Positions 25,498 to 35,509 of a DNA stretch of 64,000 bases are shown piece by piece. The number at the start of each line of letters is the position of its first letter. Within the stretch, counting starts at the first letter, position 1. A program made the position numbers and the translations under genes. This stretch comes from Nostocoides sp. Soil756 (GTDB taxonomy: Bacteria; Actinomycetota; Actinomycetes; Actinomycetales; Dermatophilaceae). The stretch spans positions 588,142 to 652,141 of the forward strand of contig NZ_LMSE01000004.1 of NCBI RefSeq assembly GCF_001428065.1, written 5' to 3'. Below the pieces are notes generated by a model. That model was not told where the DNA came from and ran no database searches. It saw only the letters and a list, made by a program, of their open reading frames with translations.

Positions 25498-26292
25498 ATG
25501 GTCACCATCGTCACGCGCGCCGTCGGCGCGCTCCTCGCCCTCGTGGGCCTCGCCCTCATCGTCGTGGGGGTCTGGTTCGCGACCCAGCTGGGAGGCTCGG
25601 GGACCGCGCAGTTCACCGTCCACCCGCAGCCCGGGCGACCCGTCCTGATCACCCCGGACGTGCTCAACCGGGTCGACGGGGACGTCACCGTCACGGCCAC
25701 CACCGCGGGGGACGGGCGGGTGTGGATGGCGCTGGCCAACCCCTCCGACGCCACCGCCGTGCTCAAGGACGCCCGACGGGTCGAGGTCACCGGCGTGGAC
25801 GTGCGTGACTGGGCGCTGCTGACCACCTCGCGCGGGGGAGGGGAGCCACCCGCCCTCGGCACCGCGGACCTGTGGCGTCAGCAGGACGACGGCACCGGCC
25901 GGGTGTCCCTGACCGTCGAGCAGAGCCAGGCCCCGGAGTCGGTCGTCGTGGCGGCCGACAGCGGGAGCATCACGACCCTGACCCTGACGGTCACCGACAA
26001 ACGCTGGTTCGTCGAGGCCGTCGTCGCTGCCCTGGTGGGCCTGTTCCTGCTGGCCGCCGGCGCCGTGGCCCTGTGGCCGCGCCGGCGCCGCGGCGGGACC
26101 GGTATACCGTCCACGGCCCTCGACGGGGACACCCCCGCACCGGGGCCCGCGCCGGCCGCCGGCACCGACACCACCGACCCGGCCGCCACCACCGACACCA
26201 CCGACCACCCCGACCCGGGCGCCACCGACTCCGCGCACCCGCCGGCATCACCGCCCGTGCACCGGAGCGACACCGAGGAGGTCACCCGATGA
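25498..26292 (+). CDS. Hypothetical two-helix membrane protein with acidic Thr/Asp/Pro tail
   Basis: A 264-residue protein, unrecognised. One membrane helix near the N-terminus (VGALLALVGLALIVVGVWFA) and one near residue 185 (AVVAALVGLFLLAAGAVALW) enclose an extracytoplasmic domain of about 150 residues rich in beta-type sequence (VTVTATTAGDGRVWMALANP). After a basic stop-transfer run (PRRRRGG) the cytoplasmic tail is low complexity, with repeated TDTTD and PAATTDTTDHPDP units. The ATG follows AAGGA. Its stop overlaps the ATG of the lipoprotein gene, so the two are probably co-translated and may form an envelope complex. Confidence 0.65.
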   Translation: MVTIVTRAVGALLALVGLALIVVGVWFATQLGGSGTAQFTVHPQPGRPVLITPDVLNRVDGDVTVTATTAGDGRVWMALANPSDATAVLKDARRVEVTGVDVRDWALLTTSRGGGEPPALGTADLWRQQDDGTGRVSLTVEQSQAPESVVVAADSGSITTLTLTVTDKRWFVEAVVAALVGLFLLAAGAVALWPRRRRGGTGIPSTALDGDTPAPGPAPAAGTDTTDPAATTDTTDHPDPGATDSAHPPASPPVHRSDTEEVTR

Positions 26293-27299
26293 CCCGCCGA
26301 CCCGCTCGCCGCCACCTCGTCACCGCTCTGGCGGTCGCGCTGTCCCTGGCCAGCGCCGGCTGCGGCGCCACCGACGCGCTCGTGGGGCTGCACCCTGCGC
26401 CCGCGGAGGCGCCGGTCTCCGCCCCCCTCGACGCCGAGGGGGCCACCGCCGTGGCGGCGCGTCTCCTCGCCGCCGCGCGCGCGGCCGCCGCCGCCACCGG
26501 GCCCAAGGGCGACAAGGCCCGGGCGGCCGTCCTGACCGGTAACGCGCTGCTGACGGCCAACGCCGCCGCCGCCCGCGGCGCGAGCGCCCCTGCCCCCGGC
26601 GAGCTCAGCAAGCCCCCGCAGCCGACGGTGCTCGCCCAGTCGCGTGGTCGCGGCTGGCCCCGCGCCATCCTGGCCACCACCCTCGAGCCCACCACGTCGA
26701 CCCAGGTGCTGCACGTGATGGTCTCGCGCACGCCCGCCGACCCGTTCCGCATCACGGCCTCGGTGCCCATGTTCGGCGGAGCCCAGCTTCCGGCGCTGGG
26801 GTCGGAGGGGGAGGGCGCACCGTTCGTCGATCCCGCCGACGCCACCGGGCTGGTGCTGTCCCCGGCCGAGGCGCTCGCCGGGTACGCCGCGGCCCTGGCC
26901 CGGCCGGCGCCGGCCGACCCGCCCGCCGCGGTGTCCGTCGACGACCCGTTCGGGGCTGCGCTGGCGGCCTCGGCCACCCGCCAGGCCAAGGCTCTCGGCA
27001 CGCTGGCGTCGCTGCGTCAGAAGCACGTCGCGCTCCCCAAGGGGACGGTGGCCTTCCGGCTGGCCGACGGCGGTGTCGTCGCCTTCGGGCTGCTCCAGCG
27101 CACCGACACCATCGCGGTACGGTCCGGGGCCAAGGAGCTGGTCCTGCCCAAGCGCTACTCCGACCTCGTCGGCAGGTCCACGGTGAAGACGTCGGTCAGC
27201 CTCAAGAGCCTCGAGCCCGTCGTGCTCGTCGTCCCCACCCAGGGCGACGTGACGGCCATCGGAGCCGACGAGCTCCTGGTCGACGGTTCCGGTTCCTGA
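26289..27299 (+). CDS. Putative lipoprotein of unknown function
   Basis: A 336-residue exported protein. The N-terminus (RRHLVTALAVALSLASAGCG) is a lipoprotein signal with lipobox ASAGC, giving Cys at about residue 25 as the lipid anchor. The mature part is Ala-rich and contains two similar-sized lobes, one around VLHVMVSRTPADPFRITASV and a C-terminal one around GTVAFRLADGGVVAFGLLQR. I do not recognise a catalytic site. It is translationally coupled (ATGA) to the preceding membrane protein. Confidence 0.7.
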   Translation: MTRRPARRHLVTALAVALSLASAGCGATDALVGLHPAPAEAPVSAPLDAEGATAVAARLLAAARAAAAATGPKGDKARAAVLTGNALLTANAAAARGASAPAPGELSKPPQPTVLAQSRGRGWPRAILATTLEPTTSTQVLHVMVSRTPADPFRITASVPMFGGAQLPALGSEGEGAPFVDPADATGLVLSPAEALAGYAAALARPAPADPPAAVSVDDPFGAALAASATRQAKALGTLASLRQKHVALPKGTVAFRLADGGVVAFGLLQRTDTIAVRSGAKELVLPKRYSDLVGRSTVKTSVSLKSLEPVVLVVPTQGDVTAIGADELLVDGSGS

Positions 27300-27354
27300 A
27301 CCGGCCGGCCGACCCCGCACCGACCACCTCGTCCCGATGGGGGAGAATCCGAGC

Positions 27355-28323
27355 ATGACGCAGACGCCTGACCCGCTGGGCACCCGCGGTGCCGTCGACC
27401 TGTCGAAGGCGGCCGGCCCGGGCGCCGGCACCCCGACCGGCCCGTCCGGGGCCGCGGCTCCCGGCGCCGCCGCGCCCGCCATCCCGCCGGGGCTCGTCGT
27501 CGAGGTGACCCCCGAGAACCTCCAGCAGGCCCTCACCCGCACCGTCCAGGTGGCCGGGCTGCTCGTCCTGTGGTCGTCGGGGCATCCGCAGACGCGCGAC
27601 CTGGTCGACACCGTGGCGCGGGTCGCCGCCCGCCAGGACGGCCGGGTCATCGTGCTCACGGCCGACCTCACCGGGCACCCGGAGCTGCTCCAGATCTTCT
27701 CGCCGGTGCTCCAGCAGGCCTTCGGCCAGGCCACCGTCCCGGCCACCTTCGGCCTGCTCCAGGGCCAGCCGGTCCCGCTCTTCCCGGGCCTGGCCGACGA
27801 CGCGCAGGTCACCCAGGCCGTCGAGCAGCTGCTCCAGGCGGCGGTGCAGAACGGCATCACCGGCCGCGTCGACCTCGGCCCGGTGGAGGGAGGTCCCGAC
27901 GAGGACGCGGTGCCGCCGCTGCACCAGGCGGCCTACGACGCCATCGAGCGCGGCGACCTGGCCGCTGCGACGGCCGCCTACGAGCAGGCACTGGCCGAGG
28001 ACCCCAAGGACGAGGATGCGCGTCTCGGGTTGGCGCAGGTGCGGCTGATGGAGCGCACCAGCGGCGTCGACCTGGCCGCCGCCCGGGCCGCCGCGGCCGC
28101 CGATCCCACCGACGTCGGGGCCGCGATCGTCGTGGCCGACCTCGACGTCCTCGGCGGCCACGTCGAGGACGCCTTCAGCCGGCTCGTCGACCTGGTCCGC
28201 ACCACCACCGACGACGACCGTGACCGGGCGCGCACCCACCTCATCGAGCTCTTCTCCGTCGTCGGCAACGACGACGAGCGGGTGCGCCGGGGCCGCACGG
28301 CCCTGATGAGCGCGCTGTTCTGA
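27355..28323 (+). CDS. YbbN/CnoX-like thioredoxin-fold protein with TPR region
   Basis: A 322-residue protein. After a Pro/Gly/Ala-rich N-terminal 45 residues comes a thioredoxin-like domain (VEVTPENLQQALTRTVQVAG through FGLLQGQPVPLFPG), then tetratricopeptide-like helices (YDAIERGDLAAATAAYEQAL, DEDARLGLAQVRLM). This order is that of YbbN/CnoX co-chaperones, which hold folding clients. The usual WCxxC motif is absent; the position reads LWSSGHPQTRD, so no thiol redox chemistry is expected. ATG 27355 is preferred over 27337 because GGGGAG lies at suitable distance. The next gene begins two bases after its stop. Confidence 0.8.
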   Translation: MTQTPDPLGTRGAVDLSKAAGPGAGTPTGPSGAAAPGAAAPAIPPGLVVEVTPENLQQALTRTVQVAGLLVLWSSGHPQTRDLVDTVARVAARQDGRVIVLTADLTGHPELLQIFSPVLQQAFGQATVPATFGLLQGQPVPLFPGLADDAQVTQAVEQLLQAAVQNGITGRVDLGPVEGGPDEDAVPPLHQAAYDAIERGDLAAATAAYEQALAEDPKDEDARLGLAQVRLMERTSGVDLAAARAAAAADPTDVGAAIVVADLDVLGGHVEDAFSRLVDLVRTTTDDDRDRARTHLIELFSVVGNDDERVRRGRTALMSALF

Positions 28324-28325
28324 GC

Positions 28326-29378
28326 GTGCCGCCGACCCTCGTCGAGCGCCGGATGCGCTTCCGGCTCGACCCGCAGGACCCGGCCGTCACCGACGTCTCG
28401 CTCGAGTGCGACGATGCCGTGCCCGGCCCGCGTGCCCTGGTACGCGACGCCGGTGGCTGGTCCCTGGAGCTGGCCGACCCCGGGCTCCAGCGCGTGGAGT
28501 ACCGCTTCGTCATCCATCGTGGCGAGGCCGTCGAGACCGTGCTCGACCCGGCCACACCGTGCACCGTGCGCACCGCGTTCGGCGAGCGGTCGGTGCTCGA
28601 GCGGCCGGGGTACCAGGAGCCGGCATGGCTGGCGGCCCACCCCCCGCCCGGGCGCTACGACCCGTTCACCCTGGCCGGTGAGACCCGCGACGACGTGCCG
28701 GTCACCGTCTGGTCGCCCGCCGGTCTGGGGGACGCCGACGACGCGCCGCTGCTGCTGGTGCACGACGGCCCCGAGTACGACGACCTGGCGTCCCTGACCC
28801 GCTACTGCGCGGTGTCGGTCGCGGCCGGGGTGCTGCCGCCGCACCGGGTGGCGCTGGTGCATCCGGTGCTGCGGGACGCCTGGTACTCCGGCTCGCCGGC
28901 GTTCCTGCGCACGATGGCCGACGCCGGGCTCGACCGGCTGGGCGAGCGGTACGCCGTCACGGGGCCGGTGGTGGTGATGGGGGCCAGCCTCGGCGGTCTC
29001 ACCGCGCTGCTGCTGGGCCTCACGGCGGCGCCGCGCGTGGGCGGGGTCCTGGCGCAGTCGGGCTCGTTCTTCCAGATGCGCCACGACGGCGCCGAGAGCG
29101 GTTTCCGCTACTTCGACCGCATCTCGCGCCGGGTGCAGTCCATCCTCGACATGCGCCACACCGACCATCCCCTCGTGGTGGGGATGACCTGCGGGGCCCT
29201 CGAGGAGAACGCGGCCAACAACCGCGACATGGCGGCCGCGTTGCGCCGGGCCGGGCACGACGTGCGCTACCGCGAGGTGCCCGACCTGCACAACTACACC
29301 GCCTGGCGCGACGCCCTCGATCCCGCGCTCACCGAGGTACTGCGCACCCTCTGGTCCGCTCCGGGCGCCGACGGCTGA
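28326..29378 (+). CDS. Enterochelin-esterase-like alpha/beta hydrolase
   Basis: A 350-residue esterase of the Fes/IroE/esterase D-like group. The N-terminal 110 residues look like the carbohydrate-binding-type beta domain seen in enterochelin esterases (RVEYRFVIHRGEAVETVLDP). The catalytic domain has the nucleophile elbow VVVMGASLGGLTALLLG and the C-terminal histidine in VPDLHNYTAWRDAL. GTG 28326 follows directly on the YbbN-like stop, so it is likely in the same transcript. No siderophore genes are nearby, so ester cleavage of a different product, perhaps one made by the ATP-grasp enzyme two genes on, is a reasonable guess. Confidence 0.72.
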   Translation: MPPTLVERRMRFRLDPQDPAVTDVSLECDDAVPGPRALVRDAGGWSLELADPGLQRVEYRFVIHRGEAVETVLDPATPCTVRTAFGERSVLERPGYQEPAWLAAHPPPGRYDPFTLAGETRDDVPVTVWSPAGLGDADDAPLLLVHDGPEYDDLASLTRYCAVSVAAGVLPPHRVALVHPVLRDAWYSGSPAFLRTMADAGLDRLGERYAVTGPVVVMGASLGGLTALLLGLTAAPRVGGVLAQSGSFFQMRHDGAESGFRYFDRISRRVQSILDMRHTDHPLVVGMTCGALEENAANNRDMAAALRRAGHDVRYREVPDLHNYTAWRDALDPALTEVLRTLWSAPGADG

Positions 29379-29385
29379 CCGCCGC

Positions 29386-29391
29386 TAAGGT
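29386..29391 (+). promoter_or_regulatory. Probable -10 hexamer of leaderless esterase/ATP-grasp transcript
   Basis: TAAGGT ends 7 bases before ATG 29399, without a ribosome binding site, suggesting a separate transcript for the esterase and ATP-grasp genes. Confidence 0.45.
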
Positions 29392-29398
29392 CGCTCGC

Positions 29399-30145
29399 AT
29401 GCAGCGACGCAGCGTGCGGCTCGGCGTCCCCGGGCTCGAGGGTGACCTCGAGGTCGTCCGGCACGGCCACTGGGGCCGGCCGGTGCTGCTCTTCCCGTCC
29501 GAGGCCGGCAGCGCCCGCGACGCCGAGGGCAACGGGATGCTGGACGCCGTGCGAGCGCTGGTCGAAGCGGGCCGGATGAGCCTGTTCTGCGTCGACTCCC
29601 TCGACGGCCGGTCGTGGTCCGACACGTCCCTGCCCACCGAGGAGCGCGCCCGGCGGGCCGGGACGTACACCGCATGGCTCGAGCAGGCCGTGCTGCCCTG
29701 GGTGCAGGAGCAGAGCGGCGGCTCGACCGAGATGGTGGCCGTGGGTCCCTCGCTCGGGGCGTACCACGCCGTGCGTCTGGCCCTGACCCGCGCCGACGTC
29801 GTGCCGCTGGCCATCGGCCTCTCGGGGACCTACGACCCCACGGCCTGGAACGGCTGGGGCGAGCTCGGCGACGCCACGTACTTCGCCAACCCGACGGCCT
29901 TCGTTGCGAACGCCCACGGCGACCACCTCGCGTGGCTGCGCGCGCGCGTCTCGCTGCTGCTGGTCGTCGGGCAGGGCCCGTTCGAGGTCTCTCCCACCCG
30001 GGCGCTGCCCGGCACCCGCGCCTTCGCGCAGGTCCTGGCGCGCCAGGGCATCCGCCACGAGCTCGACGTGTGGGGCCACGACAGCGCCCACGACTGGCCC
30101 TGGTGGCAGCGCCAGCTGGCCCACCACCTGCCCCGCTTCGTCTGA
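29399..30145 (+). CDS. Esterase/alpha-beta hydrolase (second of locus)
   Basis: A 248-residue alpha/beta hydrolase of a short group often labelled esterase. It opens with VRHGHWGRPVLLFPSEAG, has the nucleophile elbow VAVGPSLGAYHAVRLAL (Ser in GPSLG) and ends with a His-rich stretch DVWGHDSAHDWPWWQRQLAHH that supplies the catalytic histidine. It lacks the N-terminal beta domain of the preceding hydrolase. The ATP-grasp gene starts 17 bases after its stop. Substrate unknown; pairing of two hydrolases with one ATP-grasp ligase suggests a small peptide or ester product. Confidence 0.72.
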   Translation: MQRRSVRLGVPGLEGDLEVVRHGHWGRPVLLFPSEAGSARDAEGNGMLDAVRALVEAGRMSLFCVDSLDGRSWSDTSLPTEERARRAGTYTAWLEQAVLPWVQEQSGGSTEMVAVGPSLGAYHAVRLALTRADVVPLAIGLSGTYDPTAWNGWGELGDATYFANPTAFVANAHGDHLAWLRARVSLLLVVGQGPFEVSPTRALPGTRAFAQVLARQGIRHELDVWGHDSAHDWPWWQRQLAHHLPRFV

Positions 30146-30162
30146 CCGGAAGGACCACGCCC

Positions 30163-31428
30163 GTGAGCAACCCCACCGACCACCTCGTCGGACTCCTCCT
30201 CGGTGCCGAGGAGGACTGGCCCACGGCGTTCGAGGCGCTGGCCCGGCGGCTGGGGGTGCTGCGCGCGCCCGACGGCAGCGAGCACACCGTCACCACCGAG
30301 CGGCTGACCATCGAGCCGTTCAACCTGCGCGACCGGGTGCGCCACGAGCTCGTCATCGACCGCCTCGCGCACTGGTACTACCACCCGCGCGAGTGGCTGA
30401 AGAAGGCCGCGCTGATGGACGACGTGTACCTGCTGAACAGCCCCTTCACGTTCCAGTCGATGGAGAAGCACTCGGCCTACTGTGCGCTGATGCGGCTGGG
30501 CTTCTCGGTGCCCGACACCGTGCTGGTGCCGTACAAGAACCCCGTCGACAACGCCCGGTGGGCCTACACCTCGGCCAAGTACAACCGCGCCTTCGACCTC
30601 GAGGAGATCGCCGAGCGGCTGGGCTACCCGCTCTACATGAAGCCGTTCGACGGTGGTGGCTGGCGCGGGGTGTCTCAGGTGCGCGACCGTGAGGACCTGC
30701 ACCACTCCTACGACGACTCCGGCGAGATGCTGATGCACCTGCAGGCGTCGGTGCCCGACTTCGAGCACTTCGCGCGCTCGCTGACCATCGGCCCCGAGAC
30801 CATGGTGATGAAGTTCGAGCCCGACCGGCCGATGCACGAGCGGTACACGGTGGCGCACGGGTTCCTCTCGGACGCCGTCGGGGCCGAGGTGCTGACGACC
30901 AGCCAGACCGTGAACGCGTTCTTCCGGTGGGAGTTCAACTCCTGCGAGATGCTCGTCAAGAACGGCGTCGTGTACCCCATCGACTACGCCAACGCCTGCC
31001 CCGACGTCGCGGTCACCTCGCTGCACTACTACTTCCCGTGGGCGATGAGCGCGCTGCTGCGCTGGAGCGTCTTCTGCGCGGTCACCGGCCGGACGGCGCG
31101 CACCCAGGTCGAGACCGACCCGTGGTTCGCGGTGGCCGACGACCCGGCCCTGGACCACCAGGGCCGGCTGGCGGGGTACCAGCGGCTGGCCGACGAGCAC
31201 TTCGAGACCGAGCGCTACCGGGAGTTCTGCGCGAGCACCCTGCCCCACCTGGACGAGCTGGTGTTCGACTGGATCACCGGCGAGGACTTCCGCGCGCTGC
31301 TGACCTCGACCATCCAGCAGACCTACCCGCCGCACGAGTGGGAGCGCTTCGAGGCGCACTTCGGCGGCCTGCTGGGGCTGTGGGTGTCCGACGAGCAGGG
31401 GCGCCGGGCCGCGGCGGCGGACGCCTGA
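30163..31428 (+). CDS. ATP-grasp domain protein of unknown specificity
   Basis: A 421-residue protein starting at GTG 30163 after GGAAGGA. The ATP-grasp fold is supported by YPLYMKPFDGGGWRGVSQV (nucleotide-binding lysine and glycine loop), MVMKFEPDRPMHERYTVAHG and the late acidic/metal region VVYPIDYANACPDVAVTSLH. Before it, NSPFTFQSMEKHSAYCALMR resembles the pre-ATP-grasp substrate domain. Such enzymes join a carboxylate to an amine or hydroxyl at ATP cost. I cannot match it to a named ligase. It ends a run of two alpha/beta hydrolases and may build or tag the molecule they process. Confidence 0.7.
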   Translation: MSNPTDHLVGLLLGAEEDWPTAFEALARRLGVLRAPDGSEHTVTTERLTIEPFNLRDRVRHELVIDRLAHWYYHPREWLKKAALMDDVYLLNSPFTFQSMEKHSAYCALMRLGFSVPDTVLVPYKNPVDNARWAYTSAKYNRAFDLEEIAERLGYPLYMKPFDGGGWRGVSQVRDREDLHHSYDDSGEMLMHLQASVPDFEHFARSLTIGPETMVMKFEPDRPMHERYTVAHGFLSDAVGAEVLTTSQTVNAFFRWEFNSCEMLVKNGVVYPIDYANACPDVAVTSLHYYFPWAMSALLRWSVFCAVTGRTARTQVETDPWFAVADDPALDHQGRLAGYQRLADEHFETERYREFCASTLPHLDELVFDWITGEDFRALLTSTIQQTYPPHEWERFEAHFGGLLGLWVSDEQGRRAAAADA

Positions 31429-31477
31429 CGGACCTCCGGGGTGGCCGGCCCGTGCGCGCACCCCCGCCGGTAGGGCG

Positions 31478-32449
31478 TCAGACCTCGCCGGCCCGCACCA
31501 GGTCGATCATCGCCTGGGTGCCCCGCGCGTCCTCGAGGGTCCACGGGAAGTCGGCCCCCTCGCGCAGCGTCGCCACGAGGTTCTCGAACTCGAGCACGTA
31601 CTGGCGCACCGCCGGGAACCGCTCGATGCGCAGGGTGTCGCCCTGGGTCACGTGCACCTGCGCCTCGCCTGCGAGGCCGGCGTTGAACGGGGCGGTCACC
31701 CGGATCATCCCGTCCTCGCCCTGGAACGTGACCTCCTGGCGGGGGTACAGGCGGGTCGAGGTGAGCGCGCAGTAGCTGAACTCGCCGGCCGGTCCCGCCA
31801 TCGTCCCGGTGACCTGGGTCCACACGTCGACGTCGTTCTCCCTCCGGATCCGCGAGCTCAGCGCCACCGGCTCCGAGCGCGCCGCCCACCGGGCCGAACC
31901 GTAGGTGTAGACGCCGATGTCGGGGATCGAGCCCCCACCGGTCTCGGGACGGTTGCGGATGTTCTCGGGGTCGCGCAGGTCGAAGCTGAACACCGAGTCC
32001 ACGTGTCGGAGGGTGCCGATGGCGCCCTCGTCCAGCAGGGCCCGCACCCGCTGCCACTGGGGGTGGTGCACGATCATGTAGGCCTCGGAGGCGAACAGCC
32101 CGGTCCGGTCACGGGCCTCGATGAGCGCGTCGATCTCGGGCGCCGCCATGGCGATCGGCTTCTCGGTGAGGACGTGCTTGCCGGCCTCCAGCGCCTTCAG
32201 GGTCCACTCGACGTGCAGGTGGTTGGGCAGCGGGATGTAGACCGCCTCGATCGCGGGGTCGGCCAGGAGCGCCTCGTAGTCGAGGTGCACGGCCAGGTCC
32301 GGGGCGAAGGCCGTGAACGGCTCCGCCTTGGCCGCAGAGGACGTCGCCAGCGCCGCCAGCCGGGCCCCTCTCGCCCCGTGGATCGCGGGGGCGGTCTGTT
32401 CCAGGGCGAAGGTCGAGGCGCCGAGCACCCCGATGTTGACGGGTTCCAT
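31478..32449 (-). CDS. Gfo/Idh/MocA family oxidoreductase
   Basis: A 323-residue NAD(P)-dependent sugar or inositol dehydrogenase-like protein. The Rossmann motif is VNIGVLGASTFALEQTAPAI (GxxGAS variant), then YIPLPNHLHVEWTLKALEAG and the conserved lysine motif HVLTEKPIA; the C-terminal beta-sheet domain follows (GGSIPDIGVYTYGSAR). It lies 58 bases downstream of pgm on the same strand, so it may be co-transcribed. ATG 32449 follows AGGAGT. Substrate unknown, a glucose or sugar phosphate derivative being plausible from context. Confidence 0.85.
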   Translation of the reverse strand: MEPVNIGVLGASTFALEQTAPAIHGARGARLAALATSSAAKAEPFTAFAPDLAVHLDYEALLADPAIEAVYIPLPNHLHVEWTLKALEAGKHVLTEKPIAMAAPEIDALIEARDRTGLFASEAYMIVHHPQWQRVRALLDEGAIGTLRHVDSVFSFDLRDPENIRNRPETGGGSIPDIGVYTYGSARWAARSEPVALSSRIRRENDVDVWTQVTGTMAGPAGEFSYCALTSTRLYPRQEVTFQGEDGMIRVTAPFNAGLAGEAQVHVTQGDTLRIERFPAVRQYVLEFENLVATLREGADFPWTLEDARGTQAMIDLVRAGEV

Positions 32450-32507
32450 CTGTACTCCTGGTCGTTCTGGTGGTCGTGGCGGTCCTCGCCCGGCGGCGAG
32501 CGGGCGC

Positions 32508-34172
<1,665 letters not shown>

Positions 34173-34263
34173 GTCGCGATCCTCGCAGACCACCCCCGCG
34201 CCGGCACAGGATCGGTGTCCGCAGGATCACAGGGTGGCGAGGCTGTCGGCCCTGGCGGCGAAC

Positions 34264-34280
34264 TACTACCAGATGTAGTA
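34264..34280. promoter_or_regulatory. Candidate operator: TACTAC-N5-GTAGTA before the SQR-like gene
   Basis: A 6-base perfect inverted repeat (7 of 8 with flanking bases) in an AT-rich patch that is unusual for this region. It ends 8 bases before ATG 34288, so a bound protein would block a leaderless or short-leader promoter. Sulfide- or redox-sensing repressors (ArsR, CsoR types) often use such sites; which one acts here is not shown. Confidence 0.4.
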
Positions 34281-34287
34281 CTTAGGT

Positions 34288-35433
34288 ATGGAAACCCCTC
34301 GCAACCTCGTGGTCCTCGGCGCCGGCACCGCCGGCACCATGGTCGTCAACAGCCTCCGCCGCCGCCTGCCCGCGGCGTGGCGGATCACCGTGGTCGAGCA
34401 GCACGACACGCACGACTACCAGCCGGGTTACCTCTTCCTCCCGTTCGGCGCGATCGCGCCGGAGCAGGTCCGGCGCCGCACCCGCCGGCTGGTGCACGAC
34501 GGCATCGACCTCGTGTCGGCGACCGTGGAGCGGGTCGACACCGCCGAGCACCGGGTGCTCCTCGCGGACGGGCGGGTGCTGCCCTACGACCAGCTCGTCA
34601 TCGCCACCGGCACCACCCCGCGACCCGACCAGACCGAGGGCACCCTCGGCCCGCAGTGGCACCGCGAGGTCGGCGAGTTCTACACCTACGAGGGCGCACT
34701 CGCCCTGCGCGACCAGCTCGAGACGTTCACCGGCGGCCGGCTCGTCGTGCACATCACCGAGCTGCCGATCAAGTGCCCGGTGGCGCCCCTGGAGTTCACC
34801 TTCCTCGCCGACGACTGGCTGCGCCGCCGCGGCCTGCGCGAGCGCACCGAGCTGGTGTTCGTCACCCCCCTGGACGGCGCGTTCACCAAGCCGGTCGCCA
34901 GCCGAGCCCTCGGCGGTCTCCTGGCCGAGAAGGGCATCACCGTGGAAGCCGACTTCATGGTCGAGCGCATCGACCAGGAACGCCGCGTCCTGGTGTCCTA
35001 CGACGAGCGTGAGGTGCCCTACGACCAGCTCGTCACGGTGCCGGTGAACATGGGGGCGGCCTTCGTCGCGGCCTCCGGGCTGGGCGACGAGCTGGGCTAC
35101 GTGCCCGTCGACCGGCACACCTTCCTCGCCGACGGCCTCGACGACGTCTTCGCCCTGGGGGACGCGAGCAACCTCCCGACCAGCAAGGCCGGCTCCGTGG
35201 CGCACTTCTCGGTCGAGGTCTTCACCCAGAACTTCCTCGAGCACATCGCGGGCCGCCCCATGACGGAGTTCCTCGACCTGCTCGTCGGGTCCGACGCGCA
35301 CCTGTGGGCCTGCCGGATGTCGGCCGACATGAACCACCTGAGCGAGGACGACCTCCACGAGGGGGTCGAGGGCACCATCTCGGCGGGCGACTTCATCGAG
35401 CTCACCGACGGAGCCCAGCTGCTCTTCGTCTGA
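34288..35433 (+). CDS. Sulfide:quinone oxidoreductase-like FAD protein
   Basis: A 381-residue two-dinucleotide-fold flavoprotein resembling SQR. The N-terminal motif is LVVLGAGTAGTMVVNSLRR, the second nucleotide motif region is YDQLVIATGTTPRPDQ, and the FAD-binding C-terminal motif is DDVFALGDASNLPTSKAG. Cysteines at SQR-like places are C163 (PIKCPVAP) and C342 (LWACRM); the latter could pair with the first in the sulfide site. Sulfide oxidation with electrons to the quinone pool is the likely role, though some relatives reduce other acceptors. A palindrome just before the start suggests repression. Its 3' end converges with glgB across palindrome B. Confidence 0.78.
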   Translation: METPRNLVVLGAGTAGTMVVNSLRRRLPAAWRITVVEQHDTHDYQPGYLFLPFGAIAPEQVRRRTRRLVHDGIDLVSATVERVDTAEHRVLLADGRVLPYDQLVIATGTTPRPDQTEGTLGPQWHREVGEFYTYEGALALRDQLETFTGGRLVVHITELPIKCPVAPLEFTFLADDWLRRRGLRERTELVFVTPLDGAFTKPVASRALGGLLAEKGITVEADFMVERIDQERRVLVSYDEREVPYDQLVTVPVNMGAAFVAASGLGDELGYVPVDRHTFLADGLDDVFALGDASNLPTSKAGSVAHFSVEVFTQNFLEHIAGRPMTEFLDLLVGSDAHLWACRMSADMNHLSEDDLHEGVEGTISAGDFIELTDGAQLLFV

Positions 35434-35444
35434 GGCAGCCGACG

Positions 35445-35495
35445 CGAACGTGTGTGAACACGCCGGGGAAACACCGGCGTGTTCACACACGTTCG
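35445..35495. repeat. Dispersed palindrome family B, copy 1
   Basis: Arms of 22 bases at 35445-35466 and 35474-35495 are perfect inverted repeats around a 7-base loop. The invariant outer core is CGAACGTGTGTGAA; the inner part of this copy is CACGCCGG. It sits between the convergent 3' ends of the SQR-like gene and glgB and might terminate both, although no T-run follows. Confidence 0.95.
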
Positions 35496-35509
35496 GGGGC
35501 GGCCGGGGG

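Noticed and set aside
28326..29378. Siderophore esterase role for the Fes-like hydrolase
   Set aside because: No siderophore synthesis, uptake or Fur/DtxR-type box was found nearby; only the fold is supported.
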